Numbered from the stretch's first letter, positions 1 to 9,338 are shown. The stretch is DNA of 64,000 bases from Lutimonas zeaxanthinifaciens (GCF_030503675.1 NZ_CP129964.1:1922001-1986000), one strand, 5' to 3'. The notes: a model not told the origin generated them from the letters alone. Made by a program: numbers and translations.

Positions 1-369
1 GTTAATTATACAATCATGTGCGACATGCGCTGTAGCCATGATCAAACAATTATCTCCGATCTCGGTTTTACCGTAGGCCTTTGTTCCTCTGTTGATCGTT
101 GCACATTCCCTAATTGTTACGTTATCTCCTATCACCGTCAGAGAATCCTCTCCTTCAAATTTAAGGTCCTGCGGTATCGCGGAAATAACAGCTCCCGGAA
201 ATATTCTGCAATTTTTACCAATTCTGGCACCTTCCATGATGGTTACGTTGGAACCAATCCAGGTACCTGAACCAATTTTTACATTGTTGTGAATGGTTGT
301 AAAAGGTTCAATAACCACATTAGTGGCAATCTTGGCTCCCGGATGTATATATGCTAATGGTTGATTCAT
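1..369 (-). CDS. lpxA: Acyl-ACP--UDP-N-acetylglucosamine O-acyltransferase, N-terminal part (cut by window edge)
   Basis: LpxA adds the 3-hydroxyacyl chain to UDP-GlcNAc, the first step of lipid A synthesis in the cytoplasm. The 123 codons present start at ATG (367-369) with [14 protein letters not shown] and run in frame to the window edge. They show the hexapeptide-repeat pattern of a left-handed beta-helix (for example [13 protein letters not shown]), and the stretch ATAHVAHDC near the edge matches the region of the LpxA catalytic histidine. The family is about 260 residues long, so roughly half is missing beyond position 1. It lies 15 bases downstream of lpxC/fabZ on the same strand, so it is the third gene of the lpxD-lpxC/fabZ-lpxA operon. 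The identification is firm from sequence and synteny. Confidence 0.93.
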   Translation of the reverse strand, partial: MNQPLAYIHPGAKIATNVVIEPFTTIHNNVKIGSGTWIGSNVTIMEGARIGKNCRIFPGAVISAIPQDLKFEGEDSLTVIGDNVTIRECATINRGTKAYGKTEIGDNCLIMATAHVAHDCIIN

Positions 370-384
370 AAATTTTAGATTTGA

Positions 385-1782
385 TTACATATCAGGGTTT
401 CTGACAATTTGTGCCATTAATTCCGCCTCTACAACCAATTTGTTATTCGCATAACCATAGGCCTGCATATGACAAATTCCCCTTCTGATTGGAGCCATTA
501 GTTCTGCTTTAAAAATCAATGTATCTCCCGGGAGAACTTTTTGCTTAAAACGAACATTGTTCATTTTCATAAAATACGTAAGATAATTCTCCGGATCAGG
601 CACTGTGCTTAGTACCAGAATTCCTCCGCATTGTGCCATTGCTTCCACCTGTAAAACTCCGGGCATTACTGGTGCACCGGGGAAATGTCCAACAAAGAAA
701 GATTCATTCATTGTGACATTTTTCATACCCACAACATGATGATCGGAAAGTTCTATGATACGGTCGATCAACAAAAATGGAGGTCTGTGCGGCAATAATT
801 TCATGATCTTATGAATATCCATAAGTGGTGGCTTACTAAGATCATATTGTGGCACTTTATTTCGCTTTTCAATTTTGATAAGCTTCATCATTTTACGGGC
901 AAACTGCGTATTGATCTTGTGGCCGGGTTTTGTTGCGATTACCTTTCCTTTAATTTTGGTCCCAATCAGTGCAAGATCTCCAATTACATCCAGAAGTTTA
1001 TGCCTGGCTGCCTCATTGGCCCAGTGAAGGTTTAGATTGTCAAGAATTCCGTTTGGTTTTACCTTTACCGAATCTTTCTTAAAGGCCTTGCTCAATTTTT
1101 TCATCGTGGCATCCGACAGTGGCTTGTCCACATAAACAATAGCGTTGTTCAGATCTCCTCCCTTGATGAGATCGTTATCGAGAAGCATTTCTATTTCATG
1201 CAAAAAGCTAAAAGTTCTGGCATCAGCAATTTCCTTCTTAAAATCGCTCATCCTTTCCAGGTTGGCATTCTGTGTCCCAAGGATTTTTGTTCCGAAATCA
1301 ACCATTGTGGTAATTTCGTACTTATCCGAAGGCATAATCATAATCTCGCTTCCCGTTTCTTCATCCTTAAAAGAAATAATGTCTTTTACCTCGTAAACCT
1401 CTCTTTCCGCCTCTTGCTCCACAATTCCGGCTTTCTCTAAAACCTCTACAAAATATTTTGAAGACCCATCCATTATCGGAGGTTCAGGCGCATCAATTTC
1501 AATGACAATATTGTCTATATCCATACCCACAATAGCTGCCAGTACATGCTCTGAAGTATTGATCACAACCCCGTTCTTTTCAATATTGGTGCCTCTTTGC
1601 GTATCTGTAACATAGCAAGCCAAGGCCTCAATAGCAGGTTGACCTTCAAGATCCGTTCTCACAAATGTAAATCCGGTATTTTCCTCAGCGGGTTTAAATG
1701 TCAGGGAAACTTGATTTCCTGTATGCAGTCCTATTCCTTGCAAGGAAACCTCACTTCCTATAGTCTTTTGCTTTTCACTCAT
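385..1782 (-). CDS. lpxC/fabZ: Bifunctional UDP-3-O-acyl-GlcNAc deacetylase / 3-hydroxyacyl-ACP dehydratase
   Basis: A natural fusion of two cytoplasmic enzymes. LpxC is the zinc deacetylase that commits the cell to lipid A. FabZ dehydrates 3-hydroxyacyl-ACP in fatty acid synthesis and competes for the same acyl-ACP pool. LpxC occupies about residues 1-305: the zinc ligands are visible as H79 (SEHVLA), H261 and D265 (HKLLD), with H288 (PGHKIN) also in place. FabZ follows at about 320-465 with H366 in GHFPGAPVMPG and E380 in QVEAMAQ. The fusion is characteristic of Bacteroidota and its 465 residues are typical. The start ATG overlaps the lpxD stop by four bases (ATGA), indicating translational coupling. 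Confidence 0.97.
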   Translation of the reverse strand: MSEKQKTIGSEVSLQGIGLHTGNQVSLTFKPAEENTGFTFVRTDLEGQPAIEALACYVTDTQRGTNIEKNGVVINTSEHVLAAIVGMDIDNIVIEIDAPEPPIMDGSSKYFVEVLEKAGIVEQEAEREVYEVKDIISFKDEETGSEIMIMPSDKYEITTMVDFGTKILGTQNANLERMSDFKKEIADARTFSFLHEIEMLLDNDLIKGGDLNNAIVYVDKPLSDATMKKLSKAFKKDSVKVKPNGILDNLNLHWANEAARHKLLDVIGDLALIGTKIKGKVIATKPGHKINTQFARKMMKLIKIEKRNKVPQYDLSKPPLMDIHKIMKLLPHRPPFLLIDRIIELSDHHVVGMKNVTMNESFFVGHFPGAPVMPGVLQVEAMAQCGGILVLSTVPDPENYLTYFMKMNNVRFKQKVLPGDTLIFKAELMAPIRRGICHMQAYGYANNKLVVEAELMAQIVRNPDM

Positions 1783-2816
1783 TTTTTAATATGATTATCA
1801 CCAATTTGTTTTTCAAGTTCATCCAGTCTTGAACATAATTTGGGTAAGTTTCTAAAATGTACGTATGATTTATTAAAGTCGTTATAAGGCATCGCCGGGC
1901 TACCCTGTACGATTTCTCCGTCAGGTATCGACTTACCAATCCCGGACTGAGCCTGTATTCTAACTTTATTCCCAATAGTTATGTGCCCAACAATACCAAC
2001 CTGCCCACCAATTTTGCATTCGCTTCCTATTTTCGTTGAACCCGCTATACCGGTCTGAGCGGCTATAACAGTATGAGCACCAATTTCCACATTATGCGCC
2101 ACATGAATCTGATTATCGAGTTTAACACCGAATCTTATAATGGTCGAACCAAGGGTTGCCCTGTCTATGGTAGTACCCGATCCAATGTCTACAAAATCTT
2201 CTATGATTACATTTCCGATCTGTGGGATTTTATTGTACCCTCCGTTTTTATCCGGAGCAAAACCAAACCCATCACTACCGATAATACAACCTGAATGGAT
2301 CGTGCAATTATTTCCAATTTCAGTTTCAGAATATATTTTGGCGCCCGAAAAAATAGTTGTATGTTCTCCAATCACAACATTATCCCCTATAAACACATTA
2401 GGATAAATTTTTACATGATCACCTATTTTGGCATTTTCACTTATATAGCTGAAGGCTCCTAAATAGATTTCTTTTCCACAGGTCGCTGTTGAATGAACAA
2501 ATGAAGGTTCCTCGATTCCTGATTTATGCAATTGTATATTGTTGTAAAACTCGAGAAGTTTGGTAAAAGCCATGTAAGGATCTTCTACCCTGATCATTGT
2601 ACTCGAAACTTCCTTTTCAGGCTGGAATTTCTGATCTACAATAACAACCGAAGCGTCTGTAGTATAGAGCCAGGAATTGTATTTGGGGTTCGATAAAAAC
2701 GTTAAAGAGCCTTTTTCACCTTCTTCAATTTTGGACAATTTTGATACCTCTTCATTTGGGTTTCCATAAACTTCACCGTTCAGGATTTCTGAGATTTGTT
2801 TGGCTGTAAATTTCAA
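1779..2816 (-). CDS. lpxD: UDP-3-O-(3-hydroxyacyl)glucosamine N-acyltransferase
   Basis: LpxD catalyses the third step of lipid A synthesis, N-acylation of the LpxC product. The N-terminal uridine-binding domain (about 1-100) is followed by hexapeptide repeats (about 105-320). The catalytic histidine is H241 in HVAHNVEIG, and the SDGFGFAPD loop of the family is at about 181-189. The length of 345 residues is normal. No ATG lies near the expected start. The codon giving the family-like N-terminus MKFTAKQISEIL is TTG at 2814-2816. First gene of the lpx operon, with its own TAnnTTTG promoter at 2849-2875. Confidence 0.96.
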   Translation of the reverse strand: MKFTAKQISEILNGEVYGNPNEEVSKLSKIEEGEKGSLTFLSNPKYNSWLYTTDASVVIVDQKFQPEKEVSSTMIRVEDPYMAFTKLLEFYNNIQLHKSGIEEPSFVHSTATCGKEIYLGAFSYISENAKIGDHVKIYPNVFIGDNVVIGEHTTIFSGAKIYSETEIGNNCTIHSGCIIGSDGFGFAPDKNGGYNKIPQIGNVIIEDFVDIGSGTTIDRATLGSTIIRFGVKLDNQIHVAHNVEIGAHTVIAAQTGIAGSTKIGSECKIGGQVGIVGHITIGNKVRIQAQSGIGKSIPDGEIVQGSPAMPYNDFNKSYVHFRNLPKLCSRLDELEKQIGDNHIKK

Positions 2817-2848
2817 TCGATACGTTTTAAAATTCCTGTTGCTGATTG

Positions 2849-2875
2849 CAAAAATACTAAATTTTAGCTATTCAA
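2849..2875 (-). promoter_or_regulatory. Promoter of the lpxD-lpxC/fabZ-lpxA operon
   Basis: On the minus strand TATTTTTG (2849-2856) is an exact match to the Bacteroidota -7 element TAnnTTTG, and TTG (2873-2875) stands 16 bases upstream, slightly short of the usual 17-23 base spacer. The element ends 32 bases before the TTG start codon of lpxD. Confidence 0.5.
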
Positions 2876-2880
2876 CTTAA

Positions 2881-4101
2881 TTATACTAAATTCTTTGGGT
2901 AGCACAAATAATACTTTCTTACCGTCATAGATAACGCACTGATACTTTCACTGTCTGAAGCCTCAACGATATCCTTGAGTTCACCATTTTTATACAGTAT
3001 TGTGATCGCCTCTTTTTCTGAATTATAGGCTTTGTTTTCAACACTTCCGTCATATACAAGATATTCCATATCCTCCTTTTTGACGTTGAGTTTATCCATT
3101 GCCCGGGTTTTAATATCTTCAATATACTCCGCGGCAAATGCCTCATTACTCATTTCGATTTTTGGCAATTTTCTGTTCACCACTGAATTACACAGGTAAG
3201 ATAGAATCGAATCGTCGTGATTTGACCAAAGTTTTAAGGCCGACATGACATCATAATCATCCAAACGGCTAAACATATCCAGCTTACCAAGATCAAACTT
3301 ATCCCGGTCTATATCTTCTTTTAAAAAAGCCTTCAAAGTTTCGCTACAGGTCAGGTCAGTACCCTCTAAAGTCAAAGCTCTTGCTCTTTCCAAAATCTTT
3401 ACCAACACTTTTTCAGCCACAATGCCTGTTTTATGAAGATATACCTGCCAGTACATAAAACGTCGTGCCATAATAAACTTCTCCGCCGAATAGATTCCTT
3501 TGTACTCCAAAACAAGCCTGTCATTTTTAACATGCAGCATTGTAATAAGACGCTCAACATTTATATTACCCTCAGCTACTCCGCTATAGAAGCTGTCTCT
3601 TTTAAGATAATCAAGCCTGTCCATATCCAACTGGCTTGAAACCAACTGATTCATAAATGTCCTGTGATATTTACCTTTAAAAATATCAATGGCAAGCTCC
3701 AACTCCCCATTAAATTCTGCATTCAAAGCTTCCATAAAACGCAGGGATACTTCTTCGTGCCTGATTTTATAAAGAAAACTGTGTTCAAGAGCATGAGAAA
3801 ACGGGCCGTGTCCGATATCATGCATAAGAATTGCAACGATTAATGCCTCTTCCTCTTCTTCACTGATCTCGATTTGTTTACTTCTCAGCGTTTCAACCGC
3901 CATCTGCATCAGATAAGTACAACCCAGCACATGATGAAAGCGGGTATGATGTGCCCCGGGGTAAACCAAATAAGATAATCCCATCTGAGAAATCCTTCTC
4001 AACCTCTGAAAATAAGGATGTTCTATTAGCTTAAAAACCAAAGGGCTTCTAACAGTGATAAAACCGTAGATCGGGTCATTAAAAATTTTTATTTTTTTCA
4101 A
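2881..4101 (-). CDS. HD-domain phosphohydrolase (dGTPase-like, COG1078 type)
   Basis: A 406-residue metal-dependent phosphohydrolase of the HD superfamily. The metal site is visible: H56 in TRFHHVLG, H94-D95 in MHDIGHGPFSHALE, and a later aspartate in QLDMDRLDYLKRDS. Relatives hydrolyse dNTPs or other nucleotides, but the substrate cannot be read from the sequence. The best start is TTG at 4099-4101, giving MKKIKIFNDPIYGFI, which matches the conserved N-terminus of the family. The gene reads toward lpxD and is divergent from porX, an arrangement I recall from other Flavobacteriia. It ends 64 bases before lpxD and may be co-transcribed with it. Confidence 0.88.
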   Translation of the reverse strand: MKKIKIFNDPIYGFITVRSPLVFKLIEHPYFQRLRRISQMGLSYLVYPGAHHTRFHHVLGCTYLMQMAVETLRSKQIEISEEEEEALIVAILMHDIGHGPFSHALEHSFLYKIRHEEVSLRFMEALNAEFNGELELAIDIFKGKYHRTFMNQLVSSQLDMDRLDYLKRDSFYSGVAEGNINVERLITMLHVKNDRLVLEYKGIYSAEKFIMARRFMYWQVYLHKTGIVAEKVLVKILERARALTLEGTDLTCSETLKAFLKEDIDRDKFDLGKLDMFSRLDDYDVMSALKLWSNHDDSILSYLCNSVVNRKLPKIEMSNEAFAAEYIEDIKTRAMDKLNVKKEDMEYLVYDGSVENKAYNSEKEAITILYKNGELKDIVEASDSESISALSMTVRKYYLCYPKNLV

Positions 4102-4212
4102 TATATTAACTTTGATTTTTGTACTTTTCAGAATTAATTTTGTTCCTTGCGATTCAGGAATATGCGCAAAAATAAAGGTTTAATTTAATTAATCATAGTT
4201 AATAGATTTAGA

Positions 4213-5760
4213 ATGAGTTCAGGAAAAATACTTTGGGTTGACGATGAGATCCAACTTCTAAAACCCCATATGTTATTTTTGGAGAAAAAGAATTATGAAG
4301 TAACTCCTTGTACCAATGGTGCTGATGCAGTTGAAAGCGTTAGCGAGGAACAATTTGATATTGTTTTCCTGGATGAAAACATGCCTGGACTATCGGGCCT
4401 GGAAACCTTATCGCAAATCAAGGAAAAACTTCCTAATCTTCCGGTGATCATGATCACCAAAAGTGAGGAAGAATATATTATGGAAGAGGCTATCGGGTCA
4501 AAAATTGCTGATTATCTTATCAAACCCGTGAATCCCAATCAAATTCTTTTGAGTTTGAAAAAAAACCTGGACACCTCGAGATTGGTATCTGAAAAGACGA
4601 CCTCAAATTACCAGCAGGAATTTAGAAAAATATCACTGAATCTTGCCATGGTCAATACCTATCAGGACTGGATCGAATTGTATAAAAAACTGGTCCACTG
4701 GGAAATTCAGCTGGAATCCATAGCAGATCCCGGAATGACAGAAATTCTTGAAAGCCAGAAAGAGGAGGCCAACTCTCAGTTTTACAAGTTTATAAAAAAC
4801 AATTACAGAGACTGGTTTCACGGAGAAGACCGCCCGGTGCTTTCCCATACCTTGTTCAAAGAAGTCATTGTGCCTCAACTTGAAAGTGACCCTGGCACCT
4901 TGCTTGTGGTTATAGATAATCTTCGTTACGATCAGCTTCGCGTACTGGAACCTATTATTAATGAGTTTTATAAGTCCGTAGAGGAAAAATCTTTCTTTAG
5001 CATCTTACCATCAGCAACACAATATGCACGTAACGCTATTTTTTCGGGCATGATGCCACTGGATATGGAAAAGAAATATCCACAATACTGGAAGAACGAC
5101 ACGGATGAAGGTGGAAAGAATCTGTATGAAAACGAGTTCCTTACCGAGCAGATTAAGCGACTTGGACTAAATCTTAGTCATGAATATTATAAAATCACCT
5201 CCTTAAGCCAAGGGCGCGAACTCGCTTCAAATCTGGCAAAAATTAAAAACAACGACCTCACTGTGGTTGTTTACAATTTTGTGGATATGCTTTCCCACTC
5301 CAGGACCGAGATGGATATGATTAAAGAACTGGCTAGTGATGATAAGGCTTACAGGTCACTGACATTAAGCTGGTTTAAGAATTCACCTCTTCTTGAGATC
5401 ATTCAAAATGCGCAAAAAATGGGATTGAAATTGATCATTACCACTGATCATGGGACGATCAATTCTGTTCGGCCTTCAAAAGTAGTGGGAGATAAAAATA
5501 TTAGCTCAAACCTTCGATATAAAACCGGTAAAAGCCTGAGCTACAATGAAAAGGAAGTTTATGAGGTTAAAGACCCCAAAGACATATTTCTTCCTGCGCT
5601 TCATATCAGCAGCTCCTTTATATTTGCGAAAGAAGATTATTTCTTTGCTTATCCAAACAATTACAACCACTACGTCAAATATTACAAGAATACTTATCAG
5701 CACGGAGGAATTTCTTTGGAAGAAATGATAATCCCCTGCATGACCTTTGAACCAAAATAA
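4213..5760 (+). CDS. porX: PorX: response regulator with PglZ/alkaline-phosphatase-type output domain, T9SS regulator
   Basis: PorX controls the type IX secretion system (T9SS) of Bacteroidota and partners with the histidine kinase PorY, which is not in this window. The receiver domain (about 1-120) has acidic residues D10 and D11, the phospho-acceptor D54 in FLDENMP, and the conserved lysine in KPVNP. A helical linker leads to the PglZ domain (about 205-515), an alkaline-phosphatase-superfamily fold with the motifs VVIDNLRYDQ, PSATQYARN (the threonine is the expected catalytic residue) and TTDHGT. The C-terminal HGGISLEEMIIP is typical. In other species the family has been reported to act as a zinc-dependent phosphodiesterase on cyclic oligonucleotides. 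Length of 515 residues is normal. It shows that the organism probably has a T9SS. Confidence 0.96.
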   Translation: MSSGKILWVDDEIQLLKPHMLFLEKKNYEVTPCTNGADAVESVSEEQFDIVFLDENMPGLSGLETLSQIKEKLPNLPVIMITKSEEEYIMEEAIGSKIADYLIKPVNPNQILLSLKKNLDTSRLVSEKTTSNYQQEFRKISLNLAMVNTYQDWIELYKKLVHWEIQLESIADPGMTEILESQKEEANSQFYKFIKNNYRDWFHGEDRPVLSHTLFKEVIVPQLESDPGTLLVVIDNLRYDQLRVLEPIINEFYKSVEEKSFFSILPSATQYARNAIFSGMMPLDMEKKYPQYWKNDTDEGGKNLYENEFLTEQIKRLGLNLSHEYYKITSLSQGRELASNLAKIKNNDLTVVVYNFVDMLSHSRTEMDMIKELASDDKAYRSLTLSWFKNSPLLEIIQNAQKMGLKLIITTDHGTINSVRPSKVVGDKNISSNLRYKTGKSLSYNEKEVYEVKDPKDIFLPALHISSSFIFAKEDYFFAYPNNYNHYVKYYKNTYQHGGISLEEMIIPCMTFEPK

Positions 5761-5836
5761 GGATTTCTTTTTACTGAAACACGAATTATCGTATTTCAAG
5801 TCTGTTGTAAATTATGATTTGAAGAATAAAGCGGCA

Positions 5837-5854
5837 ATACATTTTAAAATGTAT
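5837..5854. repeat. 18-bp perfect AT-rich palindrome between porX and serC
   Basis: ATACATTTTAAAATGTAT is identical to its own reverse complement. It lies 77 bases after the porX stop and 102 bases before the serC ATG. It could be a repressor site or a weak bidirectional hairpin. There is no U-tract directly after it, so a simple intrinsic terminator is less likely. Confidence 0.5.
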
Positions 5855-5956
5855 AATAAAGCACCCTAATTTTTACCAATTTCTTAGCCTGTTTCTGAAA
5901 GAATTTTATCAATTTTGCATGAGCAAATTTAACCTAATCATTTAAACAGGAAATTG

Positions 5957-7015
5957 ATGAAAAAACATAATTTTAGTGCGGGACCATGTATCCTTCCCCA
6001 GGAGGTCCTCAAAAAGGCTTCAGAGGCAGTTTTGAACTTCAACAACCTTGACCTTTCATTGATAGAAATTTCTCACAGAAGTGCTGATTTTGTTGATGTC
6101 ATGGAAACCGCCAGAAGTCTTGTGCTTGAGCTACTCGATCTAAAAGATAAAGGTTATTCGGCGCTGTTTCTTCAAGGTGGAGCCAGTCTTGAGTTTTTGA
6201 TGGCTCCCTACAACCTGTTACCAGAAGATGGAAAAGCTGCCTATATAGATACCGGAACCTGGAGTGCAAAATCAATTAAAGAAGCAAAGTTATTGGGCGA
6301 AGTTGATGTCATTGCTTCTTCCAAGGAAAGCAATTACAATTACATTCCAAAAAACATTGAAATCCCTGGCGATGCCACATATGTTCACTGCACCAGTAAT
6401 AACACGATTTTTGGAACCCAATTCAAAACTTTTCCTAAAACAGATAAGCTCCTTGTTTGTGATATGAGTTCTGATATTTTTTCACGAGAACTGGACTTCA
6501 GTCAGTTTGACTTGATCTATGCCGGGGCTCAGAAAAACATGGGGCCAGCGGGAACAACCCTTGTCGTTGTGAAAAATGACATTCTTGGTAAAACAGGTCG
6601 TAAGATCCCATCAATGTTAGATTACCAGGTACACATTTCTAAGGACAGTATGTTTAACACTCCTGCAGTTTTTCCTGTATATGTATCAATGTTAACCCTT
6701 CAGTGGCTTAAAGATCTTGGAGGCATCAAAGGGATAGAAAAAATCAATGAGGAAAAAGCAGCACTTCTTTACGGAGAAATAGATTCAAACCCTCTTTTTC
6801 AAGGCGTAGCCAATAAAGAAGACCGCTCCATGATGAATGTTACATTCACCTTAACAGATGAAAGCAAAAAGGAAGCGTTTGATAAAAAGTGGAAAGCTGC
6901 CGGAATAAGCGGAATTAATGGCCACAGATCTGTAGGTGGTTACAGAGCAAGTATCTATAATGCAATGCCACTTGAAAGTGTACAGGCCTTGGTAGATGTA
7001 ATGAAGTCACTCTAA
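5957..7015 (+). CDS. serC: Phosphoserine aminotransferase
   Basis: A PLP-dependent enzyme that converts 3-phosphohydroxypyruvate and glutamate to phosphoserine and 2-oxoglutarate, the second step of serine synthesis. It may also act in pyridoxal phosphate synthesis. N-terminal NFSAGPCILP is the family hallmark, and the PLP-binding lysine is K193 in YAGAQKNMGPAG. HRSVGGYRAS near the C-terminus is also conserved. An in-frame TTG lies directly before the ATG; ATG at 5957 is preferred and gives 352 residues. serA follows after 23 bases and DUF1015 after that, so the three form a serine module. Confidence 0.97.
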   Translation: MKKHNFSAGPCILPQEVLKKASEAVLNFNNLDLSLIEISHRSADFVDVMETARSLVLELLDLKDKGYSALFLQGGASLEFLMAPYNLLPEDGKAAYIDTGTWSAKSIKEAKLLGEVDVIASSKESNYNYIPKNIEIPGDATYVHCTSNNTIFGTQFKTFPKTDKLLVCDMSSDIFSRELDFSQFDLIYAGAQKNMGPAGTTLVVVKNDILGKTGRKIPSMLDYQVHISKDSMFNTPAVFPVYVSMLTLQWLKDLGGIKGIEKINEEKAALLYGEIDSNPLFQGVANKEDRSMMNVTFTLTDESKKEAFDKKWKAAGISGINGHRSVGGYRASIYNAMPLESVQALVDVMKSL

Positions 7016-7038
7016 AAAAATTAAACAATAAAACAATT

Positions 7039-7989
7039 ATGAAGGTATTAGCAAATGACGGAATAGCAACTTCAGGCATCATTGCTTTGGAAAATGCAGG
7101 ATTCGAAGTGATCTTAAAGACCGTTGCCCAGGAGCAACTGGCTGATTTTATAAATGACAATCAGGTAGATGTGCTGTTGGTCCGAAGTGCGACCAAAGTG
7201 CGTGAAAGCTTAATTGACAGTTGTCCATCGATCAAGATAATCGGTCGTGGAGGTGTTGGAATGGACAATATTGACGTGGATTATGCAAGAAACAAAGGGA
7301 TTCAGGTGATCAATACCCCGGCTGCATCCTCTCATTCTGTGGCGGAACTTGTTTTTGCTCATTTATTCGGAATGGTCCGCTTTTTACATGATTCAAATCA
7401 AAATATGCCTCTTGAAGGCGACTCGAAATTTAAAGAATTAAAAAAGGCTTATGCAAAAGGTGTTGAGTTGAAAGGTAAAACCCTGGGAATTCTTGGATTT
7501 GGACGAATCGGACAGGCTACCGCAAAAATTGGATTAGGAGTAGGTATGAAAGTGGTTGCCTACGACCCATATATTGATGCGGCAAATATTCAACTTGATT
7601 TCTTTGACGGACAGCATGTTAACTTTACAATTGACACTATAGAGAAAGAAGCCGTTTTGGAACAGGCTGATTTTATTTCGCTCCATGTTCCGGCTCAGGA
7701 CGAATATGTCATTGGAGAAAAAGAATTTAAGATCATGAAAGACGGTGCGGGTATTGTCAATGCAGCCAGAGGTGGTGTTATTGATGAGAAAGCGCTGATC
7801 GAGGCCATAGAAGATGGAAAAATTTCAAATGCAGCATTGGATGTGTTTGAAAATGAACCAACACCTGAGATCAAATTATTGATGAACAGAAGCATTTCTT
7901 TGACTCCTCATATCGGGGCTGCAACAAAAGAAGCTCAGGACAGGATTGGAGAAGAACTGGCCAGCCAGATCATTGATATACTGAAATAA
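7039..7989 (+). CDS. serA: D-3-phosphoglycerate dehydrogenase, short form
   Basis: Oxidises 3-phosphoglycerate to 3-phosphohydroxypyruvate, the entry step of serine synthesis. It belongs to the D-isomer-specific 2-hydroxyacid dehydrogenases: NAD-binding GFGRIG at 153-158 and catalytic residues R244 (NAARGG), E273 (ENEP) and H291 (TPHIG). At 316 residues it is the short type and lacks the C-terminal ACT domain that gives serine feedback inhibition in longer enzymes. Feedback control must therefore act elsewhere or be absent. It sits 23 bases after serC and is followed by a strong hairpin before DUF1015. Confidence 0.95.
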   Translation: MKVLANDGIATSGIIALENAGFEVILKTVAQEQLADFINDNQVDVLLVRSATKVRESLIDSCPSIKIIGRGGVGMDNIDVDYARNKGIQVINTPAASSHSVAELVFAHLFGMVRFLHDSNQNMPLEGDSKFKELKKAYAKGVELKGKTLGILGFGRIGQATAKIGLGVGMKVVAYDPYIDAANIQLDFFDGQHVNFTIDTIEKEAVLEQADFISLHVPAQDEYVIGEKEFKIMKDGAGIVNAARGGVIDEKALIEAIEDGKISNAALDVFENEPTPEIKLLMNRSISLTPHIGAATKEAQDRIGEELASQIIDILK

Positions 7990-8010
7990 AAAATCAGTTT
8001 TACTTTTTTC

Positions 8011-8053
8011 AAAATAGAGGTTTAATATATTCAATATTAAATCTCTATTTTTG
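8011..8053 (+). terminator. Long AT-rich stem-loop after serA
   Basis: Positions 8011-8028 and 8034-8051 form an 18-bp stem with one internal G-U wobble (for example AAAATAGAG with CTCTATTTT) and a 5-base loop. The 3' arm ends in a T-run (CTATTTTTG). It probably ends or attenuates serC-serA transcription 22 bases after the serA stop. Being nearly symmetric it could also act on the other strand. Confidence 0.6.
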
Positions 8054-8102
8054 TTTATTGATGCATTATATGAACTAGAATAAAGTTAACCTGTATCCAA
8101 CA

Positions 8103-9338
8103 ATGGCCAACGTCAGACCCTTCCAAGCCACAAGACCAACACGAGACAAGGTCGCCCTGGTAACAACCCGATCTTATGATATATACAAAAAGAAAGAATT
8201 GAATGATATCCTGAGGTTGAATCCATTTTCATTTCTTCATATACTCAGGCCCGGATTTAAATTTCACAAAACTGTACATGGATTTAAGAGATTTAAAATG
8301 GTACATAACAGGTATTGTGAATTTAAAGAAAATGGTATTTTTCAAAAGGACCGGAAACCTTGCTTTTACCTGCATCAGAAATCGCATGACGGGGAGGTTT
8401 TTTGGGGTATCATCGGACTCGCATCATTAGTGGATTATCAAAAGTCCGTTATTAAAAAGCATGAGAATACCTTAAGCGAAAGAGAGGCTTTATTCGGGAA
8501 TTATCTTGAAGTTACAGGGTTTAATGCTGAACCTGTGCTCATCACCTATCCGGACGATGAGTTCTTAGGGTCATTAATAAAAAAATACGGTAAGGAGAGA
8601 GCTGAATACGAATTTACCACGAATAAGAATCGTACCCATCTGATGTGGCTCATTGAAGAAGATGATGAAATTGATAAGATTGTAAAAGCTTTCGAAAAAA
8701 TGCCTTCACTTTATATAGCGGACGGTCATCACAGAACGGCTTCATCAAATTATTTATATCAGAAAAATTTAACGAATCAAGCCGCAGACGCGAAAGAGCT
8801 CAGCAAGTATTTTATGGCTTACTTTATTCCGGAATCGAATATGAGAATTACTTCTTTTTACCGATTTGTAAAAACACTTAATGGCCTTCCCAAAAAAGAG
8901 TTCTTAATGGCACTGGATGAAAACTTCAGAATACAGAAATTGGGCAAACGACATTACCGCCCTTCAAGAAAACATCACTTTTCCATGTACCTTGATGGTG
9001 ATTTTTATAAGTTATACCTTAGGAAAAGCAGCTTCAAACCCGAAAATGAATTGGATAAGCTTGATTCTCAAATTTTATTTACAAAAATTCTTGATCCTAT
9101 ACTTGGCATCAAGGACCCCTCCAATGACCAAAATATTCATTACCTACCCGAAAAAGGAAATGAACTTCAGTTGCAGCAACTAGTCGATTCCCAGGAGTTT
9201 GCTGTTGGCTTCGGTATTTTTCCGGTATCTGTTGAACAGTTAAAATCTGTGGCTGAGAACAACCTGACCATGCCTCCTAAAAGTAGCTATATCGAACCAA
9301 AACTAAGAAGTGGATTAACAATTTACGAATTGAAGTAA
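8103..9338 (+). CDS. DUF1015 family protein (SerK/ParB-like motif) in the serine operon
   Basis: A 411-residue cytoplasmic protein of the DUF1015 (COG4198) family. N-terminal VRPFQATRP and the central IADGHHRTAS motif (DGHHR at about 207-211) are its hallmarks. The DGHHR motif resembles the active-site box of the ParB/sulfiredoxin fold, which includes free serine kinases of the SerK/SbnI type. In many Bacteroidota it follows serC-serA, as here, and no phosphoserine phosphatase gene is present in the cluster. A role in phosphoserine/serine interconversion is an inference, not shown. The gene lies 113 bases after serA, beyond a strong hairpin, so it may have separate expression. Confidence 0.85.
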   Translation: MANVRPFQATRPTRDKVALVTTRSYDIYKKKELNDILRLNPFSFLHILRPGFKFHKTVHGFKRFKMVHNRYCEFKENGIFQKDRKPCFYLHQKSHDGEVFWGIIGLASLVDYQKSVIKKHENTLSEREALFGNYLEVTGFNAEPVLITYPDDEFLGSLIKKYGKERAEYEFTTNKNRTHLMWLIEEDDEIDKIVKAFEKMPSLYIADGHHRTASSNYLYQKNLTNQAADAKELSKYFMAYFIPESNMRITSFYRFVKTLNGLPKKEFLMALDENFRIQKLGKRHYRPSRKHHFSMYLDGDFYKLYLRKSSFKPENELDKLDSQILFTKILDPILGIKDPSNDQNIHYLPEKGNELQLQQLVDSQEFAVGFGIFPVSVEQLKSVAENNLTMPPKSSYIEPKLRSGLTIYELK

